DNA of 64,000 nucleotides from Amycolatopsis acidiphila (GTDB lineage: Bacteria > Actinomycetota > Actinomycetes > Mycobacteriales > Pseudonocardiaceae), in NCBI RefSeq assembly GCF_021391495.1, contig NZ_CP090063.1, forward strand, positions 8,060,001 through 8,124,000. The letters run 5' to 3'. Positions within the stretch are counted from its first letter, which is position 1, and every line of letters begins with the position of its first letter. Shown piece by piece: positions 25,215 to 32,989 of this stretch. Below the pieces are notes generated by a model that worked only from the letters and a program-made list of their open reading frames with translations, was not told where the DNA came from and did no database searches. A program made the position numbers and the translations under genes.

Positions 25215-26076
25215 TCGTGCCTTCCAGGTGTGGCTTGGGCTTCTTCGCGTTCCAGAGTTCGAACGCCCACCCCCCCGACCGCCGCCCCTCATCGGGGCGC
25301 TCCGCGCCGCTGTTATCCGTCTGCCACGAGGTGAACGCCACCTTCGCGGGCAGCAGCACGGGCAGCTTGAACCGCACGTCCACGGTGTAGGCCTCGGGCA
25401 GCCTGCCTTCGAACGCCGCGAGCGTGCGGGCCTTGGTCCACATGCCGTGCGCGATCGCGGCCGGGAAGCCGAACAGCCTGGCCGTCAGCGGATGCAGGTG
25501 GATCGGGTTGCGGTCACCGGAGACCTCCGCGTAGCGGCGGCCGATGTCGCCGGGCACCCGCCAGATCGCGTTCGGCGACGGCGCGGCGAGCTGCTTGCCC
25601 TGCGAGGAACCCGCACCGCCACCGCGCCGGAGATAGGTGGAGACCTCGCTCCACACCACACCGTCCTCAGTGGACAGTTCGCTCAGCACGTCGAACTGGC
25701 GGCCCTTCTCGTGCGGCCGCAGGTTTTCCGCGCGCACCCGGACGGTCGCCCGCTCGCCGAGGCGGACGGGACGGAGCTGGGTGATCCGGTTGGCCACGTG
25801 CACCATGCCCAGCAACGGGAACGGGAAGTCCTGCTGGGTCATCAGCGCCATCTGCAACGGGAACGCGAGCATGTGCGGGTAGGTCGCCGGCAGCTCATCG
25901 CTCAGCCGGAACCCGCACACCTGGTTGTACGCGGCCAGATGCGCCGGATCGAACTCGATGCCCGAGCGCACGTATTCGGTGTCGGGCAACGCCTCGCCGC
26001 CGTGCGAGGGCAGCAACGCCTTGGCGTACAGCGGCGCCAGCCGTGGTGCGCCGTGCAGTTCCTTCGTCGTCGTCAT
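25174..26076 (-). CDS. htdX: MaoC-family (3R)-hydroxyacyl dehydratase, HtdX-like
   Basis: Double hotdog-fold protein of 300 residues that by family would interconvert 3-hydroxyacyl and 2-enoyl thioesters. The C-terminal half has the hydratase-2 motif: YAEVSGDRNPIHLHPLTARL followed by FGFPAAIAHGMW, with catalytic Asp and His. The N-terminal hotdog lacks it, as in HtdX. The ATG overlaps the fabG stop by one base (TGATG), so translation is coupled. The order htdX-fabG4-fadA2 equals Rv0241c-Rv0242c-Rv0243 of M. tuberculosis. Its end overlaps the convergent TetR gene by 41 nt. Confidence 0.93.
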   Translation of the reverse strand: MTTTKELHGAPRLAPLYAKALLPSHGGEALPDTEYVRSGIEFDPAHLAAYNQVCGFRLSDELPATYPHMLAFPLQMALMTQQDFPFPLLGMVHVANRITQLRPVRLGERATVRVRAENLRPHEKGRQFDVLSELSTEDGVVWSEVSTYLRRGGGAGSSQGKQLAAPSPNAIWRVPGDIGRRYAEVSGDRNPIHLHPLTARLFGFPAAIAHGMWTKARTLAAFEGRLPEAYTVDVRFKLPVLLPAKVAFTSWQTDNSGAERPDEGRRSGGWAFELWNAKKPKPHLEGTISSVARPHPRSGR

Positions 26077-27419
26077 CACGCCCCCAGCAGAGCCTGGCCG
26101 CACACGCGGACCACGTTGCCGTTGACCGCGGCCGACGCGGGGTTCGCGTACCAGGCGATGGTCTCCGCGACGTCCACGGGCAGCCCGCCCTGGCCGAGGC
26201 TGGACAGCCGACGCCCGGCCTCGCGGATGAACAGCGGCACCGCGGCGGTCATCTGCGTCTCGATGAACCCGGGGGCGACGGCGTTGATCGTGCCGCCGTA
26301 CTCGGCGAGCTTCGGCGCGCCCTCGTTCACCATCCCGATCACGCCCGCCTTGCTGGTGGCGTAGTTGGTCTGGCCGACGTTGCCCGCGATCCCGGCGATC
26401 GAGGAGACGCCGATGATGCGGCCGTTCTCGCGCAGCACCTTGTCCGCGAGCAGCTTGTCGTTGACGGCGAGCTGCGCGGCCAGGTTCACCGTCAGCACGG
26501 CGTCCCAGCCGCCTTCGGTGAGGTTGCCGAGCGTCTTGTCCCGCGTGATGCCCGCGTTGTGTACAACGATGTCGACGCCGCCGTGCCGCTCCTTCAGGTA
26601 CGCGGCGAGCTTCTCCGGCGCGTCGGCGCCCGTGATGTCCAGCTGCAGCGCCGAGCCGCCGATCTTGTTCGCCACCCGCGACAGGTCCGCGCCCTGCGCC
26701 GGGATGTCGAGCGCGACGACGTGCGCGCCGTCGCGGGCGAAGACCTCGGCGATCGCCGCGCCGATCCCGCGGGAGGCACCGGTGATGAGCGCGACCTTGC
26801 CCGCCAGCGGCTTCTCCCAGTTCTCCGGCGCGGACACCGCCGGAATGCCCTGCGCGCCGACGCGGATGACCTGGGCGTCGACGAACGCCGACTTGGCCGA
26901 CAGCACGAACCGCAGGGTCGACTCGGCGGCCTCCTCGGCGCCGGGCGCGACGTAGATCAACTGCGCGGTCGCGCCCCGCTTGAGCTCCTTGCCGACCGAC
27001 CGGACGAAGCCCTCCAGCGCGCGCTGCGCGATCCGCTCGCGGCCCTCGGCCAGCTCGGGCGGGGTGCCGAGCACCACGACCCGGCCGGACGCGCCGACCT
27101 TGCGGATCACCGGGTGGAAGAACAGGTACATCTCCCGCAGCTGCGCGGGATCGGTGATACCGGTGGCGTCGAAGACGAGCGCGCCGTGACGCCGGTCGTC
27201 GGCGGGCACGGTCAGCACCTCGATGCCGGCGTCGGACAGCTGCGTCTTCACCGTCTTGTCCAGCCGTCCGCCGGGCGCGGCACCGAGAAGTGCGGGACCA
27301 TCGAGTGGCGGCTGACCAGGCCGGTAGCGGCGCAGCGTGGTGGGATTGGGCAGGCCCAGCTTGGGTACCAGGAACTTCCCGACGGGTGTCTTGGTGAACT
27401 GCTGATAGCGGTCGGCCAT
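26076..27419 (-). CDS. fabG4: Two-domain 3-oxoacyl-ACP/CoA reductase, FabG4-type
   Basis: Short-chain reductase of 447 residues, about 200 longer than ordinary FabG. The N-terminal domain (about 1-205) is a degenerate flavodoxin/Rossmann-like part as in mycobacterial high-molecular-weight FabG4. The C-terminal domain is catalytic: VALITGASRGIGAAIAEVF for the nucleotide, HNAGITRDKTL, VSSIAG with the catalytic Ser, and NYATSKAG with Tyr and Lys. FabG4 prefers NADH and CoA substrates in mycobacteria; the preference here is not shown. ATG 27419 has AAGGAGGG upstream. It is first in a two-gene operon with htdX and divergent from fadA2 across a palindrome. Confidence 0.95.
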   Translation of the reverse strand: MADRYQQFTKTPVGKFLVPKLGLPNPTTLRRYRPGQPPLDGPALLGAAPGGRLDKTVKTQLSDAGIEVLTVPADDRRHGALVFDATGITDPAQLREMYLFFHPVIRKVGASGRVVVLGTPPELAEGRERIAQRALEGFVRSVGKELKRGATAQLIYVAPGAEEAAESTLRFVLSAKSAFVDAQVIRVGAQGIPAVSAPENWEKPLAGKVALITGASRGIGAAIAEVFARDGAHVVALDIPAQGADLSRVANKIGGSALQLDITGADAPEKLAAYLKERHGGVDIVVHNAGITRDKTLGNLTEGGWDAVLTVNLAAQLAVNDKLLADKVLRENGRIIGVSSIAGIAGNVGQTNYATSKAGVIGMVNEGAPKLAEYGGTINAVAPGFIETQMTAAVPLFIREAGRRLSSLGQGGLPVDVAETIAWYANPASAAVNGNVVRVCGQALLGA

Positions 27420-27443
27420 CAGGCCCTCCTTGCGCTCGCACAC

Positions 27444-27463
27444 AACCTACTCATCAGTAGGTT
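27444..27463. promoter_or_regulatory. 20-bp palindrome between fabG4 and fadA2
   Basis: AACCTACT and AGTAGGTT are perfect 8-bp arms around CATC. It lies in the 85-nt gap between divergent genes, and TACACT, a possible -10 for fadA2, begins 1 nt after it. Likely a dyad for a TetR-type regulator controlling both sides. Confidence 0.75.
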
Positions 27464-27504
27464 ACACTGTTCGCAGAGTTCCACCATCGGAGCGGGAGGA
27501 AACC

Positions 27505-28776
27505 ATGGACGTCCGCAAGGTCGCGATTCTCGGCGGCAACCGCATCCCGTTCGCGCGCTCGAACGGGCCGTACGCCCAGGCTTCGAACCAGGACATGCTC
27601 ACCGCCGCGATCGACGGGCTGGTCAGCCGGTTCTCCCTGCAGGGCGAGCGGATCGGCGAGGTCGCCGCGGGCGCGGTGCTCAAGCACGCACGCGACTTCA
27701 ACCTGGCCCGCGAAGCCGTGCTCGGCAGCAAGCTCGCGGCCGAGACCCCCGCCTCGGACGTGCAGATGGCCTGCGGCACCGGCCTGCAGGCGATCGTCAA
27801 CGTGGCGAACAAGATCGCGCTCGGGCAGCTCGACTCCGCCATCGCGGGCGGCGTCGACACCACCTCCGACGCGCCGCTGGCCGTGAACGACGACCTGCGC
27901 CGGATCCTGGTCCGGGTCAACGCGGCGAAGTCGCTGGGCGAGCGGCTGCGGCTGCTGACCAAGATCCGCCCCGGCCAGATCGCGCCGGAGATCCCGCGCA
28001 ACGCCGAGCCGCGCACCGGACTGTCGATGGGCGAGCACGCCGCGCTGACGGCGAAGGAATGGGACATCTCCCGCGAGGCACAGGACGAGCTAGCCGCGAC
28101 GAGCCACCAGCGGCTCGCGGCCGCGTACGACCGTGGCTTCTTCGACGACCTGGTCACGCCGTTCCTCAAGCTGACCCGGGACCAGAACCTGCGCGCGGAC
28201 TCGACGGCCGAGAAGCTCGGCAAGCTCAAGCCGGTGTTCGGTGGGTCGTCCGGCACCATGACGGCGGGCAACTCCACCCCGCTGACCGACGGCGCGTCGA
28301 CGGTGCTGCTGGCGAGCGAGGAGTGGGCGAAGGCGCACAACCTGCCGGTCCAGGCGTACCTGACGTTCTCGCAGACCGGCGCGGTCGACTACGTCCACGG
28401 CGGCGAGGGGCTGCTGATGGCGCCCGCGTACGCGGTGCCGCGGATGCTCGCGCAGGCCGGGCTGACGTTGCAGGACTTCGACTTCTACGAGATCCACGAG
28501 GCGTTCGCGTCGCAGGTGCTGGCGACGCTGAAGGCGTGGGAGGACCCGGGCTTCGCCAAGGAGAAGCTGGGTCTGGACGCGCCGCTGGGCTCGATCGACC
28601 GGGCGAAGCTCAACGTCAACGGCTCGTCGCTGGCCGCGGGGCACCCGTTCGCCGCCACCGGCGGCCGGATCGTGGCCACGCTCGCGAAGCTCCTGCACGA
28701 GAAGGGCTCCGGGCGCGGGCTGATCTCGATCTGCGCCGCCGGTGGTCAAGGCGTCACCGCGATCCTGGAGAAGTAG
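27505..28776 (+). CDS. fadA2: Acetyl-CoA C-acyltransferase (thiolase), FadA2-type
   Basis: Thiolase that cleaves 3-ketoacyl-CoA with CoA in the last step of beta-oxidation. The 423 residues have the nucleophile Cys90 (VQMACGTGLQ), the GNSTPLTDGAS loop, HEAFASQVLATLK with active-site His, GHPFAATGGR with another His, and the second cysteine in ISICAAGGQG. GGGAGGA lies 4 nt before the ATG. It is divergent from fabG4-htdX and shares the palindromic region. The same three genes are neighbours in mycobacteria. It ends 1 nt before the convergent DoxX gene's stop. Confidence 0.96.
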   Translation: MDVRKVAILGGNRIPFARSNGPYAQASNQDMLTAAIDGLVSRFSLQGERIGEVAAGAVLKHARDFNLAREAVLGSKLAAETPASDVQMACGTGLQAIVNVANKIALGQLDSAIAGGVDTTSDAPLAVNDDLRRILVRVNAAKSLGERLRLLTKIRPGQIAPEIPRNAEPRTGLSMGEHAALTAKEWDISREAQDELAATSHQRLAAAYDRGFFDDLVTPFLKLTRDQNLRADSTAEKLGKLKPVFGGSSGTMTAGNSTPLTDGASTVLLASEEWAKAHNLPVQAYLTFSQTGAVDYVHGGEGLLMAPAYAVPRMLAQAGLTLQDFDFYEIHEAFASQVLATLKAWEDPGFAKEKLGLDAPLGSIDRAKLNVNGSSLAAGHPFAATGGRIVATLAKLLHEKGSGRGLISICAAGGQGVTAILEK

Positions 28777-28777
28777 C

Positions 28778-29284
28778 TCAGCCGGGGAGGATGTCCCGGG
28801 CCGCGCCCGCCGTGTCGGCCACGTGCTTGGAGGCCTTCCTGGTGGCGCGGCGGGCACGCCAGCCCAGCGAGGGCTTGCCCTCGGTGTCCGCGGCCGCGAT
28901 CAGCAGGCCGCCCGCGAGACCGGCGTTCTTCAGGAAGTGGATGATCTGATCCTGCTTCTCACCGTCGTCCTTGGCCTCCCAGAACGGGTGGCCGGCGGCG
29001 GTGGTCGGCACGAGGCTGCCGATCAGGGCGAGGGCGGACAGCCGCGGCAGCTTGCCGAACGCGAACGCGGTGCCGGCGACGATCTTCACCGCGGCGTCCA
29101 CCTTCACCAGGGTCACCGGATCGGTCGGCAGCTGCTCCGGCAGCTTGCCCTGCTGCTGACCGACGGTCTTGTCGAGCAGCGGTTTCGCCACCTCGGCGTG
29201 CCCCTCCGCCTGGCGCAGGGCGTTGATTCCGCCGTAGATGAAGATGGAGGCCAGCATGGGCCTGGCCAGTCGACGCAAGATCAC
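28778..29284 (-). CDS. DoxX-family membrane protein
   Basis: Integral membrane protein of 168 residues with about four helices: ARPMLASIFIYGGINAL at the start, AAVKIVAGTAFAFGKLPRL, ALALIGSLVPTTAAGHPFW and LKNAGLAGGLLIAA. In mycobacteria DoxX joins SodA and SseA in a membrane oxidoreductase complex for thiol stress, but many paralogues are uncharacterised. GTG 29284 is preferred over a longer frame because GGAGAAAGG precedes it and the first helix begins directly after it. A basic tail follows the last helix. Confidence 0.88.
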   Translation of the reverse strand: MILRRLARPMLASIFIYGGINALRQAEGHAEVAKPLLDKTVGQQQGKLPEQLPTDPVTLVKVDAAVKIVAGTAFAFGKLPRLSALALIGSLVPTTAAGHPFWEAKDDGEKQDQIIHFLKNAGLAGGLLIAAADTEGKPSLGWRARRATRKASKHVADTAGAARDILPG

Positions 29285-29344
29285 GGTCGTCGCCTTTCTC
29301 CGGTTGCCGTTCTGTTGCTCCGCGAAGTACCCATTCCACCGCGT

Positions 29345-29468
29345 CTTCAAAGCTCTAGGCAATTATTGGCTAGATCCTAGATAGTTCTATAAAGCGGTAG
29401 CGACACGCCGATAGCACTATCTCGGCAAATATCCGGCGAGCACTAGAAAGCTGGATACCGTCGTAGCC
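29345..29468. promoter_or_regulatory. AT-rich CTAG-clustered leader of the AAA ATPase gene
   Basis: CTAG occurs at 29355, 29370, 29377 and 29443, with CTAGATCCTAGATAG at 29370-29384. Two more CTAG sites lie just after the gene at 30685 and 30697. The tetranucleotide is generally rare in GC-rich DNA. These may be protein-binding sites for the ATPase or its regulator; that is inference. Confidence 0.4.
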
Positions 29469-30665
29469 GTGGATCCCATCCGCAACCCCTTCGCGCCTGG
29501 CGCCGGGCAGCGGCCACCCGAGTTGGCCGGACGGGAACGTGAACTTCACGCGTTCGAGGTGGTGCTGCAGCGGGTCGCGCGGGGGAGGCCCGAGCGGAGC
29601 CTGATCCTGACCGGGCTGCGTGGTGTCGGCAAGACGGTGCTGCTCGGCGAGCTGCGGTCGATGGCGGTGAAGCACGGCTGGGGCGCGGGCAAGATCGAGG
29701 CGCGGCCGGACGCCGAGCTGCGGCGTCCACTGTCGGCGGCGTTGCACCGGGCGATCCGCGACCTCGCGGTCCGCCATCGCGCGCCGGACCGCGTCGAGGA
29801 GGTCCTCGGCGTGCTCAAGGCGTTCGCGCTCAAGGCCAACAAGCCCGACGCGAAGCTGCGGGACCGCTGGCAACCCGGTATCGAGGTGCCCGCGGCGCAG
29901 GGGCGCGCCGACTCCGGCGACATCGAGATCGACCTCGTCGAGCTGTTCACCGACGTCGCCGAACTGGCGGCGGACGTGGGCACCGGTGCCGTCATCCTCA
30001 TCGACGAGATGCAGGACCTGAAGGCACCGGACGTCTCGGCGCTGTGCGCCGCGTGTCACGAGCTTTCCCAGTCCGGCGCGCCACTGGTCGTCGTGGGCGC
30101 GGGCCTGCCGCACGTGCCTGCCGTGCTGTCCGCGTCGAAGTCGTACTCCGAGCGGCTGTTCCGGTACGCCCGGATCGACCGGCTGGACCGCGACGACGCC
30201 GACCGCGCGGTGCTCGCGCCGATCGAGCGCGAGGAAGCGGACATCGAGCCGGAAGCACTGGACGCCCTGTTCGACGCCTCCGGCGGCTACCCCTACTTCA
30301 TCCAGGCGTACGCGAAGGCCGCCTGGGACGCCGCGCCGGCGGACCCGATCACCATGCAGGACGTGCAGGTCGCGGCACCCGAGGCCGAGCAGGAGCTGGC
30401 TGTCGGCTTCTTCGGCTCCCGCTACGAGCGGGCGACCCCGGCCGAGCGCGAGTACCTGCTCGCGATGGCCGAGCTGACGCAGGGTCGCGACGAGGGGGCC
30501 GGCACCTCGGACATCGCCGTCTACCTGGGCCGGAAGCCCTCGTCGTTGTCGCCCGCGCGCGACAACCTGATGAAGAAGGGCCTGGTGTACTCCGCGGAAC
30601 GCGGGCTCATCGCCTTCACGGTGCCGCACTTCGGGCACTACCTGCTCGGTCGCACCGACGATTGA
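29469..30665 (+). CDS. AAA-family ATP-binding protein, Orc1/Cdc6-like P-loop ATPase
   Basis: Cytoplasmic ATPase of 398 residues. Walker A is GLRGVGKT at 49-56, Walker B is AVILIDEMQDL at about 175, and a sensor-like stretch LVVVGAGLPHVP follows. The C-terminal part has a winged-helix-like fold: SDIAVYLGRKPSSLSPARDN then LMKKGLVYSAERGLIAFTVP, suggesting DNA binding. An NPFAPGAGQRPPELAGRERE start is typical of this actinobacterial group. The role is unknown. GTG 29469 is 7 nt after TACCGT with no Shine-Dalgarno sequence. Both flanks are unusually AT-rich with clustered CTAG sites, unlike any other gene here. Confidence 0.85.
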   Translation: MDPIRNPFAPGAGQRPPELAGRERELHAFEVVLQRVARGRPERSLILTGLRGVGKTVLLGELRSMAVKHGWGAGKIEARPDAELRRPLSAALHRAIRDLAVRHRAPDRVEEVLGVLKAFALKANKPDAKLRDRWQPGIEVPAAQGRADSGDIEIDLVELFTDVAELAADVGTGAVILIDEMQDLKAPDVSALCAACHELSQSGAPLVVVGAGLPHVPAVLSASKSYSERLFRYARIDRLDRDDADRAVLAPIEREEADIEPEALDALFDASGGYPYFIQAYAKAAWDAAPADPITMQDVQVAAPEAEQELAVGFFGSRYERATPAEREYLLAMAELTQGRDEGAGTSDIAVYLGRKPSSLSPARDNLMKKGLVYSAERGLIAFTVPHFGHYLLGRTDD

Positions 30666-30846
30666 TCGGGTCTTCTACGAATTTCTAGGTTTTTGACTAG
30701 ATATCAAGATCGTTCGCAATAGGGCTCCTCAGCCTACGAATCATCGGCCCGTGCGCCAGATCACCGGACGATCGTTGGTACCCTTGTGAAAAAAGGCGCA
30801 TACTGGGAGCACAACCACCAAGACATCTGAGGGGATGCGAAAACCC

Positions 30847-30996
30847 ATGGGCAACATCGCCGCCAAGCTCCGGGCCCGCCGCGCGGAGACTCGTACCCGC
30901 CGCGCGGTGAACCGGGCGATCGACACCGCGGCCAGCGCCACGGTGCGCCAGGAGCTCATCGCGATCGCGCAGGCGCATCAGACGCACATGCGCTGA
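30847..30996 (+). CDS. Small basic protein (49 residues), unknown function
   Basis: Encodes MGNIAAKLRARRAETRTRRA, then a helix ending HQTHMR. It is predicted to be all-helical: strongly positive in the first 25 residues and amphipathic afterwards (IDTAASATVRQELIAIAQAH). GAGGGG lies upstream at 30829-30834; that is far from ATG 30847 but adjacent to the alternative in-frame ATG 30835. A classical T-tailed hairpin terminator follows at 31065. The independent terminator and clean codon use support a real gene. I do not recognise its family. Confidence 0.6.
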   Translation: MGNIAAKLRARRAETRTRRAVNRAIDTAASATVRQELIAIAQAHQTHMR

Positions 30997-31064
30997 ACGA
31001 GTGACCTGGACCACATAAGATTCTTGGTGTAACGCCGGCCCCGAATGCGGCGATACCCCTTACG

Positions 31065-31112
31065 ACCCCGTGATGCTGGCGGACCCCCGACCTGGCAGCA
31101 TCACGGGGTTTT
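31065..31112 (+). terminator. Rho-independent terminator after the 49-residue gene
   Basis: A perfect 14-bp stem ACCCCGTGATGCTG / CAGCATCACGGGGT with a 17-nt loop is followed by TTT. It is the best canonical terminator in the window and lies 69 nt after the small gene's stop. Confidence 0.85.
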
Positions 31113-31148
31113 CCATTGCCCTTTTCCGGTTGACTCGCTCGCTACTCT

Positions 31149-31161
31149 TTGACTAAGTCAA
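31149..31161. promoter_or_regulatory. Palindrome before the MarR-GNAT gene (putative operator)
   Basis: TTGACT and AGTCAA are perfect arms around a single A. A second TTGACT at 31130-31135 could serve as -35. The palindrome is 21 nt before the start codon, a fitting place for MarR autorepression. Confidence 0.5.
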
Positions 31162-31181
31162 CGAGTTGGTTGAGGTGGGCA

Positions 31182-32111
31182 ATGAACGATCGGAAGCTGC
31201 TGGACCGCGTCACCCGTGTCCGCGAGTTCAACAGGCTCTACACCGGTGTGATCGGCGTGCTCGACGAAGGACTGGTCGGCACGGAGTACTCGCTCAGCGA
31301 GGCGCGCGTCCTCTACGAACTCGAACAGCAGGGCGTCACGGAAGTGACGGAGCTGCGGCGCAGGCTCGCCATGGACGCCGGCTACGCGAGCCGTCTGCTC
31401 GGCAAGCTCGAAGGCCGCGGCCTGCTCACACGTGAACGCTCGGACACCGACGCCCGCCGCCAGCTCGTCCGCCTCACCGAGGCCGGTCGCGCCGCGCAGC
31501 ATTCGCTCGAGGAGCGCACCATCGAGCAGATCGGCGAGCTGCTGGGCCGGTTCACCGACGAGGACCAGCACCGCCTCCTCAGCTCGATGGCAGCGATCAC
31601 GACGGTGGTCGGCGAGCGCGCGCGGGACAGCGCAGTCGTCCTGCGGCCGCCCCGGCCCGGCGATTTCGGCTGGGTCGTGCAGCGCAATGGCGCTCTCTAC
31701 GCCCAGGAGTACGGGTGGGACGCGACCTACGAAGCGCTCGTCGCCCGCATCGTCGCCGACTACGTCGACAAGCACGACCCGAAGCGCGAAGCGGCGTGGA
31801 TCGCCGAAGTCGACGGCGAGCGCGCGGGCTGCGTGTTCTGCGTCCGTGGCTCCGACGAGCACACCGCGAAGCTCCGGCTGCTCATCGTCGAACCGAGCGC
31901 ACGCGGGCACGGGCTCGGCAAGCGGCTCGTCGCCGAATGCGTCGCGTTCGCCAAGGCCCACGGCTACCAGGGCATGGAGCTGTGGACCAACAGCGTGCTC
32001 GTCGCGGCGCGGGCGATCTACGCGAAGACCGGGTTCGAGCTCGTCGCGAGCGAGCCGCACCACAGCTTCGGCCACGACCTGGTCGGCGAGACGTGGCGAC
32101 TGGAGTGGTGA
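31182..32111 (+). CDS. MarR-type regulator fused to a GNAT acetyltransferase
   Basis: One 309-residue polypeptide with two domains. Residues about 1-145 are a MarR winged helix (YSLSEARVLYELEQQGVTEV, RLAMDAGYASRLLGKLEGRG, LLTRERSDTDARRQLVRLT). Residues about 155-309 are a GNAT N-acetyltransferase with the acetyl-CoA loop VEPSARGHGLGKRLV and a C-terminal YAKTGFELVASEPHHSFG. This fusion is a known bacterial architecture; the acetyl acceptor is unknown. GAGGTGGG lies just before ATG 31182. A dyad at 31149-31161 suggests autoregulation. A small Cys-rich gene follows 1 nt after its stop. Confidence 0.95.
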   Translation: MNDRKLLDRVTRVREFNRLYTGVIGVLDEGLVGTEYSLSEARVLYELEQQGVTEVTELRRRLAMDAGYASRLLGKLEGRGLLTRERSDTDARRQLVRLTEAGRAAQHSLEERTIEQIGELLGRFTDEDQHRLLSSMAAITTVVGERARDSAVVLRPPRPGDFGWVVQRNGALYAQEYGWDATYEALVARIVADYVDKHDPKREAAWIAEVDGERAGCVFCVRGSDEHTAKLRLLIVEPSARGHGLGKRLVAECVAFAKAHGYQGMELWTNSVLVAARAIYAKTGFELVASEPHHSFGHDLVGETWRLEW

Positions 32112-32112
32112 G

Positions 32113-32394
32113 GTGTTCCTCGTCTACTGCCCGACCTGCGACCGGCACAGCCTCCTCGGCGTCGACGAGGTCGACTGCGTGCACAACCTCTCGCCCGGGG
32201 TGATCTCGGTGTCGGGCACCTGCCCGCGCGGGCATCCGGCCGTGCTGCTGACCGGCGAGGCCTTCACCCCGCGCGCGGACCCCAGGGTCTGGCAGCCCTC
32301 GCCGTGGGTGCGCCTGGCCGGCCGGCAGCGGCGCTGGTGGTCGCGGCTGTTCGAGATCCGCCGCGACCTGCCGGCGATGTTCGCCCGGTTCTAG
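32113..32394 (+). CDS. Small zinc-ribbon-like protein, unknown function
   Basis: Protein of 93 residues starting FLVYCPTCDRHSLLGVDEVD. Cysteines and histidines are spaced like a metal site: CPTCDRH near the start, then a Cys-Val-His, then GTCPRGHPAVLLTG. The C-terminal half is basic and rich in Trp/Arg. GTG 32113 begins 1 nt after the MarR-GNAT stop, with GGAG about 8 nt upstream inside that gene, so the two are translationally coupled. I do not recognise the family. Confidence 0.75.
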   Translation: MFLVYCPTCDRHSLLGVDEVDCVHNLSPGVISVSGTCPRGHPAVLLTGEAFTPRADPRVWQPSPWVRLAGRQRRWWSRLFEIRRDLPAMFARF

Positions 32395-32427
32395 CCGGTC
32401 GAGCAGGCCGCCGAGAACTGGCCAGGC

Positions 32428-32988
32428 CTAGCGGCCCATCCCGTAGAACTCCGGGTTGGGCCGCAGCGCGGTGAGGTGCGCGAGCCGGTTGGACATCGCG
32501 AACAAGGCCGTGATCGCGCCGACGTCCCAGATCTCGTCCTCGGTGAGGCCGGCTTCGCGTGCCGCGGCCAGGTGCTGCTCACCGAACAGGTGCGAGTCCT
32601 GCGCGAGCGCCAGCGCCAGTTCGACGATCGCACGGCCGCGCTCGTCCAGCTCGACCTGCCACGGGTTGCTCGACACCTTGTCGGCCAGCTCGGGGTCCTT
32701 CGCGCGGATCCGCAGGATCGCACCGTGCGCCACCACGCAGTAGGTGCAGTGGTTCGCGCCCGACGTGGCGACCACGACCAGCTCCCGCTCGGCCTTGGTC
32801 AGCCCGTCGGCGCGATCCATCAGGGCGTCGTGGTAGTCGAGGAACGCCCGCAGCTCCGCCGGCCGGTGCCCGAGCGCCCGGAAGATGTTCGGCACGAACC
32901 CGGACTTCTCCGCGATCACGCCGACCCGGTCGTGGAGGTCGTCGGGCAGCCCGTCGAGCTCCACGACCGGGAAACGGCTCACTGCCAT
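32428..32988 (-). CDS. Peroxidase-related AhpD-like protein (carboxymuconolactone decarboxylase fold)
   Basis: Helical protein of 186 residues with the AhpD-type redox motif: Cys81, Cys84 and His88 in HCTYCVVAHGA. Other family marks are SGFVPNIFRALGHRPAELRA in the first third and GLTEDEIWDVGAITALFAMS near the end. It belongs to the group annotated as peroxidase-related; alkylhydroperoxidase activity is plausible but unproved. It starts 1 nt after the symporter stop on the same strand, so it is the last gene of the DUF3311-symporter operon. Confidence 0.93.
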   Translation of the reverse strand: MAVSRFPVVELDGLPDDLHDRVGVIAEKSGFVPNIFRALGHRPAELRAFLDYHDALMDRADGLTKAERELVVVATSGANHCTYCVVAHGAILRIRAKDPELADKVSSNPWQVELDERGRAIVELALALAQDSHLFGEQHLAAAREAGLTEDEIWDVGAITALFAMSNRLAHLTALRPNPEFYGMGR

Positions 32989-32989
32989 G

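Noticed and set aside
30847..30996. Antitoxin of a toxin-antitoxin pair
   Set aside because: No second small gene overlaps or follows it before the terminator.
31021..31112. 6C-type structured RNA of actinobacteria
   Set aside because: The loop has only five Cs and a second C-loop hairpin could not be drawn; I keep only the terminator.
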